A stretch of DNA of 64,000 bases. It comes from Colimorpha sp045222295. GTDB taxonomy: Bacteria > Bacteroidota > Bacteroidia > Bacteroidales > P3. The position numbers were made by a program, and so were the translations under genes. The stretch covers positions 66,697 through 130,696 of the forward strand of contig JBGUXP010000010.1 of assembly GCA_045222295.1 (NCBI GenBank), in the 5' to 3' direction. Of this stretch, positions 42,610-50,092 are shown piece by piece. The stretch's first letter is position 1, and every line of letters starts with the position of its first letter. The notes beneath the pieces were generated by a model that ran no database searches, was not told the origin of the DNA, and worked only from the letters and a program-made list of their open reading frames with translations.

Positions 42610-43059
42610 ATGGACCAGCAAGAAGAAAGAACAGTCAGCTTTTTCCGTTTCGAAGACCTGCGCGTCTACGGTAAAGCTACAGATTATGCTACATGGGTGT
42701 CAACCCAGATGGCCGCTCCCCGCAGCGAAAGCGAGAAGACCCTTGCAGCGTCGTTCTGCCATTCGTCCTATGACATCGCTCTCAACATCGCCGAGGGTTC
42801 GAGCCGCAGCAAAAGCCAATTCGACCACTACCTGAAGATTGCCAAGACGGCTATTCGCGAGTGTGTGGTCTACACCGAGGTGGCCCACAACCTAGGACTC
42901 ATGAACGACGAACAGCACAACCAGTCGCGCGAGTACCTCATGGAACTCACCCGCATGCTCGGTGCTCTCATCATCTCGCTCCAACGCTCCGCTGAGCGTC
43001 GCAGCGAACAGGCCGAGGAAGAATCCTCCGACCCCTATGCTAACGATATGTCTTATTAA
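42610..43059 (+). CDS. Four-helix-bundle protein (23S rRNA intervening-sequence type family)
   Basis: 149 residues. FRFEDLRVYGKATDYA, NIAEGSSRSKSQFDHYLKIA and AKTAIRECVVYTEVAHN match the four-helix-bundle family often found within 23S rRNA intervening sequences but also as free genes, as here. Function unknown. Nine bp separate it from kdsA. Confidence 0.85.
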   Translation: MDQQEERTVSFFRFEDLRVYGKATDYATWVSTQMAAPRSESEKTLAASFCHSSYDIALNIAEGSSRSKSQFDHYLKIAKTAIRECVVYTEVAHNLGLMNDEQHNQSREYLMELTRMLGALIISLQRSAERRSEQAEEESSDPYANDMSY

Positions 43060-43068
43060 TACTATTGT

Positions 43069-43887
43069 ATGAATCCAAAAATATCAGATTTAAAATACAC
43101 TGAGACCGGCAATTTCTTTCTAATTGCCGGTCCTTGTGTGATAGAGGACCATGAAAATCCCTTTGAGGTCTGTGGGCGACTGGTGGAGATCACCAACCGA
43201 CTGCAGATACCCTTTGCCTTCAAGGCCTCCTACCGCAAGGCTAACCGTTCCAGCATTAATTCATTTACCGGCATTGGTGACCGTGAGGGTCTTGAGTTAC
43301 TGGGTGAGATAAGGAAGCGCTTCGGTGTGCCTGTGGTCACCGATATTCACTCGGAAGCCGAGGCTGAGATGGCCGCCGAGTATGTCGATGTGTTGCAGAT
43401 TCCGGCTTTTCTCTGCCGTCAGACAGAATTGCTGCACGCTGCCGCCCTGACCGGCCGCTGTGTCAATGTCAAGAAGGGCCAGTTCCTCTCGCCCGAGGCC
43501 ATGAAGCAGGTCTCCGACAAGATGCGCGCCTTCGGTAGTGAGAACTTCATGCTCACCGAGCGTGGCACCACTTTCGGCTACCAGGACCTGGTGGTCGACT
43601 TCCGTGGCGTGCCCACCATGCAGCAAAACGGGGTGCCTGTGGTGGTCGACATCACCCACTCGCTGCAGCAACCCAACCAGACTGCCGGTGTTACCGGCGG
43701 CCGCCCCGACATGATTGAGACCATCGGCCGCGCCGCCATCGCTGTGGGGGCCGACGGTATCTTCATGGAGACCCACCCAGAGCCCGCCCGAGCCAAGAGC
43801 GACGGTGCCAACATGCTCCGCCTCGACCTTGCTGAAAAGCTCCTCGAGCATCTGGTGGCCATCAGAAAAACAATAATGAATTTATAG
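43069..43887 (+). CDS. kdsA: 3-deoxy-8-phosphooctulonate synthase
   Basis: 272 residues, normal length. IAGPCVIED, FKASYRKANRSS, LQIPAFLCRQTE, VKKGQFLSP and MMETHPEP-like segments (seen here as IFMETHPEPARAKSDG) are family signatures. It condenses arabinose-5-phosphate and PEP to Kdo-8-phosphate for lipopolysaccharide. Location in an operon with unrelated small genes is notable but not unusual. Confidence 0.95.
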   Translation: MNPKISDLKYTETGNFFLIAGPCVIEDHENPFEVCGRLVEITNRLQIPFAFKASYRKANRSSINSFTGIGDREGLELLGEIRKRFGVPVVTDIHSEAEAEMAAEYVDVLQIPAFLCRQTELLHAAALTGRCVNVKKGQFLSPEAMKQVSDKMRAFGSENFMLTERGTTFGYQDLVVDFRGVPTMQQNGVPVVVDITHSLQQPNQTAGVTGGRPDMIETIGRAAIAVGADGIFMETHPEPARAKSDGANMLRLDLAEKLLEHLVAIRKTIMNL

Positions 43888-43927
43888 TCAATCTATAGTG
43901 ACTATAGTTACTATAAAATAATTCCCC

Positions 43928-44788
43928 ATGGAACTCAACCTCACTAAACCCATCGTCTTCTTCGACCTCGAGACCACCGGTGTCACCGTTGGTCACGACC
44001 ATATCGTTGAAATTTGTCTTCACAAGGTGCTGCCTGGCGGCGAGACCGACACCCGTGTCGAGCGTGTGCGTCCCGTCGATGCCAACGGCAAGACTGTCCA
44101 TATTCCGGAGATAACCACAGCTATCCACGGCATCACCGATGCCGACGTGGCCGACAAGCCCACCTTCCACGAACTCGCTCCCAGTCTCTTGGAGTATATC
44201 GGCGATGCCGACCTGGCGGGCTATAACAGTAACAAATTCGATGTCCCTCTGCTCGTAGAGGAATTTCTCCGCGCCGGCATCGACTTCGACCTCAAGTGCC
44301 GCCACCTCGTCGACGTGCAGAACATCTTCCACCAGATGGAGCAGCGCACTCTCGTGGCAGCCTATAAGTTCTATTGCCAGAAAGACCTGGAGAATGCCCA
44401 TAGTGCCGCCGCCGACACCATTGCCACCTACGAGGTGCTCAAAGCGCAGCTCGACCGTTACCAGGGCGTTGACTATAAGGACCGCTCCGGCAAGGTCAGT
44501 CAGCCTGTGGTCAACGATATGGCGGCCCTCAGCGACTTCACCGCCAACAAGCAGTGGGCCGACCTTGTGGGCCATATCGGCTACGATGCCAAGCACCGCG
44601 AGGTGTTCAACTTCGGCAAGCACAAGGGGAAACCTGTCGAAGAAGTCTTCGAGCAGGAACCCTCCTACTACGACTGGATGGTTAAGTCGGACTTCCCCCT
44701 CAGCACTAAGAAGCTCGTCACCGAAATCTGGAACCGCAAAAAACAGCGCAAAATTGACGCCCTGAAAGACCATTTCGGCAGCAAATAG
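43928..44788 (+). CDS. DnaQ-family 3'-5' exonuclease with C-terminal DUF3820-like domain
   Basis: 286 residues. The exonuclease motif I is FFDLETTG (Asp13, Glu15), and AGYNSNKFDVPLL and HSAAADTIATYEV mark motifs II and III. Residues about 215-260 (FNFGKHKGKPVEEV, YYDWM) resemble the DUF3820 domain often attached to such exonucleases. Activity on single-stranded ends in repair or proofreading is likely. Confidence 0.88.
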   Translation: MELNLTKPIVFFDLETTGVTVGHDHIVEICLHKVLPGGETDTRVERVRPVDANGKTVHIPEITTAIHGITDADVADKPTFHELAPSLLEYIGDADLAGYNSNKFDVPLLVEEFLRAGIDFDLKCRHLVDVQNIFHQMEQRTLVAAYKFYCQKDLENAHSAAADTIATYEVLKAQLDRYQGVDYKDRSGKVSQPVVNDMAALSDFTANKQWADLVGHIGYDAKHREVFNFGKHKGKPVEEVFEQEPSYYDWMVKSDFPLSTKKLVTEIWNRKKQRKIDALKDHFGSK

Positions 44789-44820
44789 CCAAAACTGGAA
44801 ATCAACAGGATACAATCCTA

Positions 44821-44854
44821 AAACGGCATTCAAGTCATTGACTGAATGTCGTTT
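44821..44854. terminator. Long hairpin after the exonuclease gene
   Basis: AAACGGCATTCA pairs with TGAATGTCGTTT over 12 positions with one G-T wobble and a 10-nt loop. The following T-run is poor, so terminator function is probable rather than certain. Confidence 0.55.
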
Positions 44855-44907
44855 ATATGTTTTGTGAATATTTAAGTAATTGTCTGTCAGTGTTCTATTG
44901 CTACCAT

Positions 44908-44958
44908 CTCTTAATCCTCTCTTACTCCTCTCTTACTCTTCTCTTACTTCTCCCTTAC
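44908..44958. repeat. Tandem CTCTCTTACT-like repeat
   Basis: Four to five imperfect ~10-bp units of the type CTCTCTTACT between convergent genes. No function seen. Confidence 0.6.
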
Positions 44959-45000
44959 TATGCTCTTTCTTTTGTAAGACATAATAAGGTTGAGAAAAGG

Positions 45001-46236
45001 TTAGAAATGGATGACGAAGCCCAGCAGGTGGTAGCCTTTTGCGCCGGCCGAGGGGCGGTAGGTGGGCAGGAGGTCGACAAAGATTTCCCAAGTGATGCCG
45101 CCGGAGATGATGTCGTCCCTGACGGCGGCCAGGCAGGTGTTGCTCAGCCCCAGGCGCAGCTGGAAACGGCTGAAGAGGTTGACGTTGTCGGAATAAAAAT
45201 TGCCGTCGCGGAAGCCTGCCACGTCACCGATGAGGTTGAGCATAGGGGTGAGGATGATGTCGAGGTGGTTGCTGAAGAGGCGTGCCCATTGGTTTCTTGT
45301 GCGGTATTGGATGCTCACGGGGAGGGTGAGGGACATTTGGGCGATGGTGGTAAGGGAATGGTCGATAGTGGGGGTGGGGTTGAAGACAAGTCTGTCGCCG
45401 TCGAGGATGACATCGTAGGCCATTATTGTCCATTCGAAGCTTGAACCGAAGCCTGCGGTAAGGCGCCAGCGGGGGTTCAGCGGTGCCTCCATGAAGCGTC
45501 CGACGAGGTTCATGGAGATGTTTGCCATCGAAGTGTAGGGACCTTTGTATCCTATCAGTCCCGCGGCACCCATTTTGCCGCCGATGAAGAGCCGGTTGTT
45601 GGCCCAGTTGATGTCATGCCACCAGTGGTGCGGCACCACGACGAGGCTATCGGCCTCCAAGTGCTTCACTTTGATGCGGTCGCGCTGCTTCTCGTCGATG
45701 ATGAACTGGCGGCAGCGCACGGTGCCTATCTCCACAAACGAGTGGTTGTAGCGGCAATCCACTCCGATGTCGCCTTCCGAAATAAGATAGTCTATTTTTA
45801 GCGACGATTTGATGGTTGGAGCCAGCAAGGCGGCACGGGGCCCCTCGCTGCGGAGCAGCATGTGGACGGTGTCCAGCTCGATATGAGCATGGGCGGTTAT
45901 CACCTCCAGCGGTTCGGGGTAACGTACCTCCAGCAGGGTGCCGAGGGGCATGGTGCGGTTCTGGTGGATGGCCAGTCGGTCATCTCTCAGTGTGCATACC
46001 AGTGGCTCGTTGCCCTCTTTGAAAAAGTAGGGGCAGGGGGTGACGACGGTGACGCGCGTGGAGTCCTCGCCGGGGGTGTAGATGAGTTTCACCGTCCATC
46101 CATTCATGAGCGAAAGTTGTCGGATAGCCACGGGAAAGGCTTGCTCAATGCGGTATTCATCCTCCTGGGCGTGGAGAGAGGAAAGAGGAAAGAGGAAAGA
46201 GAAAATTAAAAAGAGGGCGAAAAGGGTCTTTTTCAT
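45001..46236 (-). CDS. Outer-membrane beta-barrel protein with GIN-like N-terminal domain (cassette 1)
   Basis: 411 residues. A signal peptide is followed by an N-terminal domain (about 27-200) like the DUF2807/GIN head (ERIEQAF-type start, RYPEPLEVITAHAH) and a C-terminal barrel (from about 215) ending in VIHF, a typical outer-membrane terminus. It is a paralogue of the 47498-48832 product: both start with YRIEQ/YQIEQ, share TPCPYFF/TPCANFF, and end FVDLLPTY/FFDLLPTY. The signal-peptide core is encoded by a CTCTTTC tandem repeat. It is the third gene after an ECF sigma factor and a putative anti-sigma factor. Confidence 0.7.
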   Translation of the reverse strand: MKKTLFALFLIFSFLFPLSSLHAQEDEYRIEQAFPVAIRQLSLMNGWTVKLIYTPGEDSTRVTVVTPCPYFFKEGNEPLVCTLRDDRLAIHQNRTMPLGTLLEVRYPEPLEVITAHAHIELDTVHMLLRSEGPRAALLAPTIKSSLKIDYLISEGDIGVDCRYNHSFVEIGTVRCRQFIIDEKQRDRIKVKHLEADSLVVVPHHWWHDINWANNRLFIGGKMGAAGLIGYKGPYTSMANISMNLVGRFMEAPLNPRWRLTAGFGSSFEWTIMAYDVILDGDRLVFNPTPTIDHSLTTIAQMSLTLPVSIQYRTRNQWARLFSNHLDIILTPMLNLIGDVAGFRDGNFYSDNVNLFSRFQLRLGLSNTCLAAVRDDIISGGITWEIFVDLLPTYRPSAGAKGYHLLGFVIHF

Positions 46237-46244
46237 AATCAGGG

Positions 46245-46850
46245 TTATTTGAGGTTGATGACGATGTTGCTTGTGAAGAGGACCGTGTCGGGGATATTGA
46301 TGTAGTGGGCGATGAGTGCGGGGACTTGAGGCTTCTCAGTAGATTTCTTTATGTCGCCCAGACGGTTGCTCCTGCGGGTATGAACGCGCGGAGCGGTGGA
46401 GGAGATGAATGGATCTTGTGTTTTGGTGGAGTCGGTATTGCCTGTTGATTGTGCTGAAAAAGGAACTGCGTCAGCCAACTCCCCCTCTAAACTAGAGGGG
46501 GTGGCCGCCCGTAGGGCGGACGGGGGCGTGTGATTATCGGCTGTTTGGCACACTCCTTCCCCCTCGTTCCTCGGGTCCCCCTCCCCTAACTTAGGGGAGG
46601 AGCTTGAATGTACAGTTTTGACATTCTTTTTAGCGATGAGCTGTGGAGTAGAAGTGTCCTCTTTTCCGCCGAAGAGCACGGGCGACAGCAGCACGGCGGC
46701 GAGGATGGCTGCCGCGGCGGCGGTGCCCAGCCACCAAGGCCAGACAATCTTCTTCCGGCCTATGCGCGAGGCTATCTCCTCCTGCTGCCGCTGGTTTTCC
46801 AACTGCCACAGCTTGGCCTCTATCAGTTGCTGCAATTCTTTATCTTCCAT
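46245..46850 (-). CDS. Putative membrane anti-sigma factor with in-frame repeat insertion (cassette 1)
   Basis: 201 residues. A charged cytoplasmic N-terminus (MEDKELQQLIEAKLWQLEN), one membrane helix (about 38-60) and a periplasmic part give the topology of an anti-sigma factor; no ZAS zinc motif is present, so the role rests on position: it overlaps the ECF gene by 11 bp. Residues about 80-128 are translated from a palindromic repeat (46466-46611). The paralogue at 48854-49534 carries the same insertion at the same place. Confidence 0.7.
   Translation of the reverse strand: MEDKELQQLIEAKLWQLENQRQQEEIASRIGRKKIVWPWWLGTAAAAAILAAVLLSPVLFGGKEDTSTPQLIAKKNVKTVHSSSSPKLGEGDPRNEGEGVCQTADNHTPPSALRAATPSSLEGELADAVPFSAQSTGNTDSTKTQDPFISSTAPRVHTRRSNRLGDIKKSTEKPQVPALIAHYINIPDTVLFTSNIVINLK
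46466..46611. repeat. Palindrome-rich repeat element inside a coding sequence, copy 1
   Basis: About 146 bp with several inverted repeats: CCCCCTCTA/TAGAGGGGG, CCGCCC/GGGCGG and CCTCCCCTAA/TTAGGGGAGG. It is about 90% identical over its first ~70 bp to 49081-49268. In both genes it is read in the same frame, giving PSSLEGELADA and DPRNEGEGV. Confidence 0.85.
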
Positions 46851-47334
46851 GGCTTATCATTGATTTTAGATTGGATATGGCCCTCGACAGGGTGGTGTAG
46901 ACGTTGGCGCTGCTCATGCCCAACTGCTTTTGCATCTCGGCATGGGTTTTATTGTCAAGGTATTTCATCCTGACGGCGGCCTGTTGTGCTTCGGGCAGTT
47001 GGCTCATCAGTCGGTCGAAGGTGGCGGCACGCTCCTCCAGTACTTCGGCCTCGTGGCGCATGTTCTCATCGCTCACATCCGGCAGCTGCTCCACGGTTTC
47101 AAAAGGATGTTTCTTTCGGAGCAGGCTGATGCAGTGATTCTTCAGTATCTGCATGGCGAAGCCTTGTTGGTTCTCGCATTGCTCCAGCCGTTGGCGCTGC
47201 TCCCATAGGCGGGCGTAGGTCTCCTGCACGGCATCCTCGGCCTCCTCGCGGTTGCCCAGCAGCCGTTCGGCTACCAGCCGGAGGGTGGGCTGCAGGGGCA
47301 GCAGGGTGTCGAGGAATTGCCGTTGAGTCATCAT
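46840..47334 (-). CDS. ECF-family RNA polymerase sigma factor (cassette 1)
   Basis: 164 residues (start at 47334 or, one codon later, 47331). Region 2 covers about 15-75 (EEAEDAVQETYARLWE) and region 4 about 105-160 (LPEAQQAAVRMKYLDNKTHAEMQ, SSANVYTTLSRAI). A 27-bp element 25 nt upstream is nearly identical to one before the second sigma gene and looks like an autoregulated ECF promoter. The gene shares about 40% identity with the product at 49531-50022 by eye. Confidence 0.9.
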   Translation of the reverse strand: MMTQRQFLDTLLPLQPTLRLVAERLLGNREEAEDAVQETYARLWEQRQRLEQCENQQGFAMQILKNHCISLLRKKHPFETVEQLPDVSDENMRHEAEVLEERAATFDRLMSQLPEAQQAAVRMKYLDNKTHAEMQKQLGMSSANVYTTLSRAISNLKSMISHGR

Positions 47335-47358
47335 TAGTTTGCGTCTTCTATATTAATA

Positions 47359-47385
47359 ACGCAAAAGGTGCCGAAATCTTACAAA
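47359..47385 (-). promoter_or_regulatory. Candidate ECF-type autoregulated promoter (cassette 1)
   Basis: Minus strand: TGTAAGATT (-35-like) and, 17 nt after TGTAA, CGT (-10-like). It matches the element at 50050-50076 in 24 of 27 positions and lies 25 nt before the sigma gene, close to the 28 nt seen for the second copy. Confidence 0.65.
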
Positions 47386-47407
47386 GGGGATAAAAAAGGT
47401 CGGCCGT

Positions 47408-47426
47408 CCCCTCCCTGAGGGAGGGG
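47408..47426. repeat. Palindrome related to the coding repeat element
   Basis: CCCCTCCCT/AGGGAGGGG with a 1-nt loop, followed by GGTGGGGGG. It resembles the outer arms of the repeat inside the anti-sigma genes and lies between the two cassettes. Confidence 0.55.
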
Positions 47427-47440
47427 TAGGGGTGGGGGGC

Positions 47441-47476
47441 AAAAAGAAAGGTGGGGACTGTCAAACAATCCCCACC
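47441..47476 (-). terminator. Rho-independent terminator of cassette 2
   Basis: Minus strand: GGTGGGGA/TCCCCACC stem (47476-47450) with an 11-nt loop, followed by TTTCTTTTT. It lies just after the outer-membrane gene of the upstream cassette. Confidence 0.7.
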
Positions 47477-47497
47477 TCGCCCTTTGAATGTGTCCTT

Positions 47498-48832
47498 TTA
47501 GAAGATGTAGCTGAGACCGAACATGCGGGTCTGCGGGGCATCGGCTGAGGACTTGTAGGTGGGTAGGAGATCAAAGAAGAACTCTATTTTGCCCAAGCCT
47601 CCTATGTTACAATCGAGGCCGATGGCGGCACGGACGTTGAAACGGTTGAGGATGTCAACTTTCTCGCGGTCGACGCTCCAGTGGTCGTCCTCGTCGAGGG
47701 TCTGTGTGATGAGGCGTGGCTTGAAGTTGAAGGTGGGGGTGAGGGATGCATAGATGTTACGGAAGTAGGGTACTCTTTTGTTAAAGTTGTATTTGAGGGT
47801 GACGGGCAGGCCAATGGCACACCAGTAGAGCTCTTGTCGCGGCGGCGTGGCACCGTAGCTGGGGTCGAGCACCAGATGGTCGTCGTCGACCTTCACCACG
47901 TTGTCAAGCTGCAGGGCATTAAAGCTGATGTCGAGGCCGAAGTTCCAGGTCAAGTGGCGGTTGATGGCCATGTCGTTGGAGAGGAGTCGGTCGTGGATGG
48001 CGAGTCCGTAGTTGGTGTTGTAGGGCGAGCCATGGAGGCTGTTGTCGAGCCATGTGATAGGCATGGACAGGTCGAAGCCGAGGGTGAGGTTGAGCATGTG
48101 AAGTTTGCGCTCTCGGTCGTGGCTTTTCTTCGTTTTGACATAGATGTGACGGGTTGAGTCGGTGGCGGTGATGTTGCTTGTGGTCTTTTCTCCCATGGTT
48201 AGCCTTTGTTCTGTGCTTTTAACATCACCTTCCATGATGCTACTCTCGCCGTAGGCGTCGATGATGAGTTTGTCTCCGGAGAATCGTCTCAAGTCGAGGG
48301 TGGCGTTTGATACTGTGATGCTGGTGCTGTAGCGGTTGTTGAGTGTGTCGATGACGAGCATGGCACCGGTGTCGGCACTGATTTCGAGTTTGACGGAGTC
48401 GAAGTCGTAATGCTGGATGGTGAGGTGGGCTCTTTTGTAAAGCTCGATATTCTCGATGGGTTGCGAGGTGTATATCTCCACTATTGTGCTGTGGGGCATC
48501 CATTGATTGGCCTTGAGGTAATAGTATCCGTCCTTTTTGCTCCATTTCTTTACTTCAAGGAGTGTGGGCTCCGCATCCTCTTCGAAGAAGTTGGCGCAAG
48601 GGGTGGTCAGCACCACTTGGGTGGGGGTACCCTTGGGGGTTTGGATGAGGCGGACATCCCAGCCCCTGCCGATGTAAAGGTTTCTCACCGTAAATTCGTG
48701 GTCGAACGACTGCTCGATTTGGTAAAGGTCCTGTGCGTTGGCACTGCTGGCGGCGAAGACGGTGATGCCGATAAGGGCCGCTAGAAAGGACACTTTGACA
48801 ATGTCGCCGAGAATATTGATAATGTGTTTCAT
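47498..48832 (-). CDS. Outer-membrane beta-barrel protein with GIN-like N-terminal domain (cassette 2)
   Basis: 444 residues with a signal peptide cleaved near ANAQ. The N-terminal part (YQIEQSFDHEF, VVLTTPCANFF, YTSQPIENIELYKRAHL) resembles the DUF2807/GIN head; the C-terminal half is a barrel ending LSYIF. It is a paralogue of the cassette 1 protein. It follows the putative anti-sigma gene by 21 bp and is followed by a terminator. A likely target of the sigma factor, by position only. Confidence 0.7.
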   Translation of the reverse strand: MKHIINILGDIVKVSFLAALIGITVFAASSANAQDLYQIEQSFDHEFTVRNLYIGRGWDVRLIQTPKGTPTQVVLTTPCANFFEEDAEPTLLEVKKWSKKDGYYYLKANQWMPHSTIVEIYTSQPIENIELYKRAHLTIQHYDFDSVKLEISADTGAMLVIDTLNNRYSTSITVSNATLDLRRFSGDKLIIDAYGESSIMEGDVKSTEQRLTMGEKTTSNITATDSTRHIYVKTKKSHDRERKLHMLNLTLGFDLSMPITWLDNSLHGSPYNTNYGLAIHDRLLSNDMAINRHLTWNFGLDISFNALQLDNVVKVDDDHLVLDPSYGATPPRQELYWCAIGLPVTLKYNFNKRVPYFRNIYASLTPTFNFKPRLITQTLDEDDHWSVDREKVDILNRFNVRAAIGLDCNIGGLGKIEFFFDLLPTYKSSADAPQTRMFGLSYIF

Positions 48833-48853
48833 ATTAAAAATAGTGTTTAATGT

Positions 48854-49534
48854 TTAGAATTCGATTGTTTTCAGTGTGACAGGGGTGCTGGTCTCCGAGC
48901 CGAAGACACTGGCCAGGAGGTTCTGGAAGCCGCTGGGTTCGGTCTGGATGGTGACGATGTTGTCACTATTGGCCAGACGGGTGCTGGTGCGGCGGTGGAT
49001 GCGGGGACCGTTGTCGATGGTTTCTTCCGGCACCTCGGTCTCCACAGGCATGGGCTTCCTGATGAGGATGGGCTCTTCAGCTGCGTCAGCCAGCTCCCCC
49101 TCTAAGCTAGAGGGGGTGGACACCCGTAGGGTGGACGGGGGCGTGTGTTTATCGGCTGTTTTACACACTCCTTCACCCTCGTTCCTCGGGTCCCCAGCCA
49201 TCACACAAGGCTCTGCCCGAAATGCCACTGGCATTTCTCTTCCTAGTTTAGGGGAGGAGCTGGAATGTGTTTGTTCAACGTTCACGGGCACCTTTGCTTC
49301 AGCCACCAGCACAGATTCGGTGTTTTCACTGTGGAACAGCATGGGCAGCGTGATTAGCAGCAAAGCTAAGCAGGCTGCTGCCGACAGGGACCACACGGGC
49401 CAAAGACGGCGGCTCTTGGGGACGGCGCTGTCTGCCATCAGCTTGCGCAGCTCTTCCTGGCGGCGGCGGTTGGCCTCGACGGTGCGCTTGGCGTCGAACA
49501 GTGCTTGCAATTCTTTATCTTCCATAGTGCTCAT
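48854..49534 (-). CDS. Putative membrane anti-sigma factor with in-frame repeat insertion (cassette 2)
   Basis: 226 residues (start at 49534 or the inner MEDKEL start at 49525, which aligns with cassette 1). Charged N-terminus, one membrane helix (about 48-68), then the periplasmic part. Residues about 89-151 come from a repeat element (49081-49268), here longer than in cassette 1. The following PRIHRRTSTRL matches PRVHTRRSNRL of the paralogue. It overlaps the ECF gene by 4 bp (ATGA). Confidence 0.7.
   Translation of the reverse strand: MSTMEDKELQALFDAKRTVEANRRRQEELRKLMADSAVPKSRRLWPVWSLSAAACLALLLITLPMLFHSENTESVLVAEAKVPVNVEQTHSSSSPKLGREMPVAFRAEPCVMAGDPRNEGEGVCKTADKHTPPSTLRVSTPSSLEGELADAAEEPILIRKPMPVETEVPEETIDNGPRIHRRTSTRLANSDNIVTIQTEPSGFQNLLASVFGSETSTPVTLKTIEF
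49081..49268. repeat. Palindrome-rich repeat element inside a coding sequence, copy 2
   Basis: About 188 bp. It contains the same palindromes as 46466-46611 plus an extra ~42-bp segment with the perfect hairpin AAATGCCA/TGGCATTT. The reading frame is kept. Confidence 0.85.
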
Positions 49535-50022
49535 TGTTTTACCATTGATTTAAGTGTGCTGATGGCTCGCGAAAGGGTGGCATAGACGTTTGTGCTGGTC
49601 ATGCACAGACGGCGTTGCATCTCCTCATGGCTGAGGTCTTTGATGTATTTCATCTCCACCGCCTCGCGTTGCCGTTCGGGCAGGCGCGCCATCATGTTGT
49701 CGAGTTTTGCAGCCCGTTCTTCGGTGAGTGCTACCTCGGCACGAATGGCGTCGTCGTTGATGTTGCCGAGCATCTCGATGTCGGCGGTGGCTATTTCGTG
49801 GTGTTTGCGCAGCAGCGAGACACAACGGTTCTTCACCGCCTGTATGGCGTAGGCTTCGAGGTTCACCACATGCGACAGCTGTGCGCGCTTCTCCCAGAGC
49901 TCGATGACCGACTCCTGCACCGTGTCTTCAGCGTCGGCCGCCGAATTGAGTATCTTTTCGGCGGTGAGCTGCAGCATGGGTTGCAGGGCTATCAGCGTGT
50001 TGAGGTATGCGTCTTGTGCCAT
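49531..50022 (-). CDS. ECF-family RNA polymerase sigma factor (cassette 2)
   Basis: 163 residues from ATG at 50022 (MAQDAYLNTLIALQPMLQL). The longer upstream frame crosses the promoter element and is rejected. Region 2 (AADAEDTVQESVIELWEKRA) and region 4 (LPERQREAVEMKYIKDLSHE, TSTNVYATLSRAI) are clear. A 27-bp promoter-like element lies 28 nt upstream. Probably also read through from the tsaD-porP unit. Confidence 0.9.
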   Translation of the reverse strand: MAQDAYLNTLIALQPMLQLTAEKILNSAADAEDTVQESVIELWEKRAQLSHVVNLEAYAIQAVKNRCVSLLRKHHEIATADIEMLGNINDDAIRAEVALTEERAAKLDNMMARLPERQREAVEMKYIKDLSHEEMQRRLCMTSTNVYATLSRAISTLKSMVKQ

Positions 50023-50049
50023 TGTCTTTTGGACCTTTTCACTACTACG

Positions 50050-50076
50050 ACGCATAAGGTGGCAAAATCTTACAAA
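50050..50076 (-). promoter_or_regulatory. Candidate ECF-type autoregulated promoter (cassette 2)
   Basis: Minus strand: TGTAAGATT, and CGT 17 nt after TGTAA. Nearly identical to 47359-47385 (24 of 27 bases). Confidence 0.65.
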
Positions 50077-50092
50077 AAAAGTGAAAATATTT

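Noticed and set aside
44908..44958. CRISPR or iteron origin from the CTCTCTTACT repeats
   Set aside because: Units are imperfect, adjacent, and lack spacers or nearby replication or cas genes.
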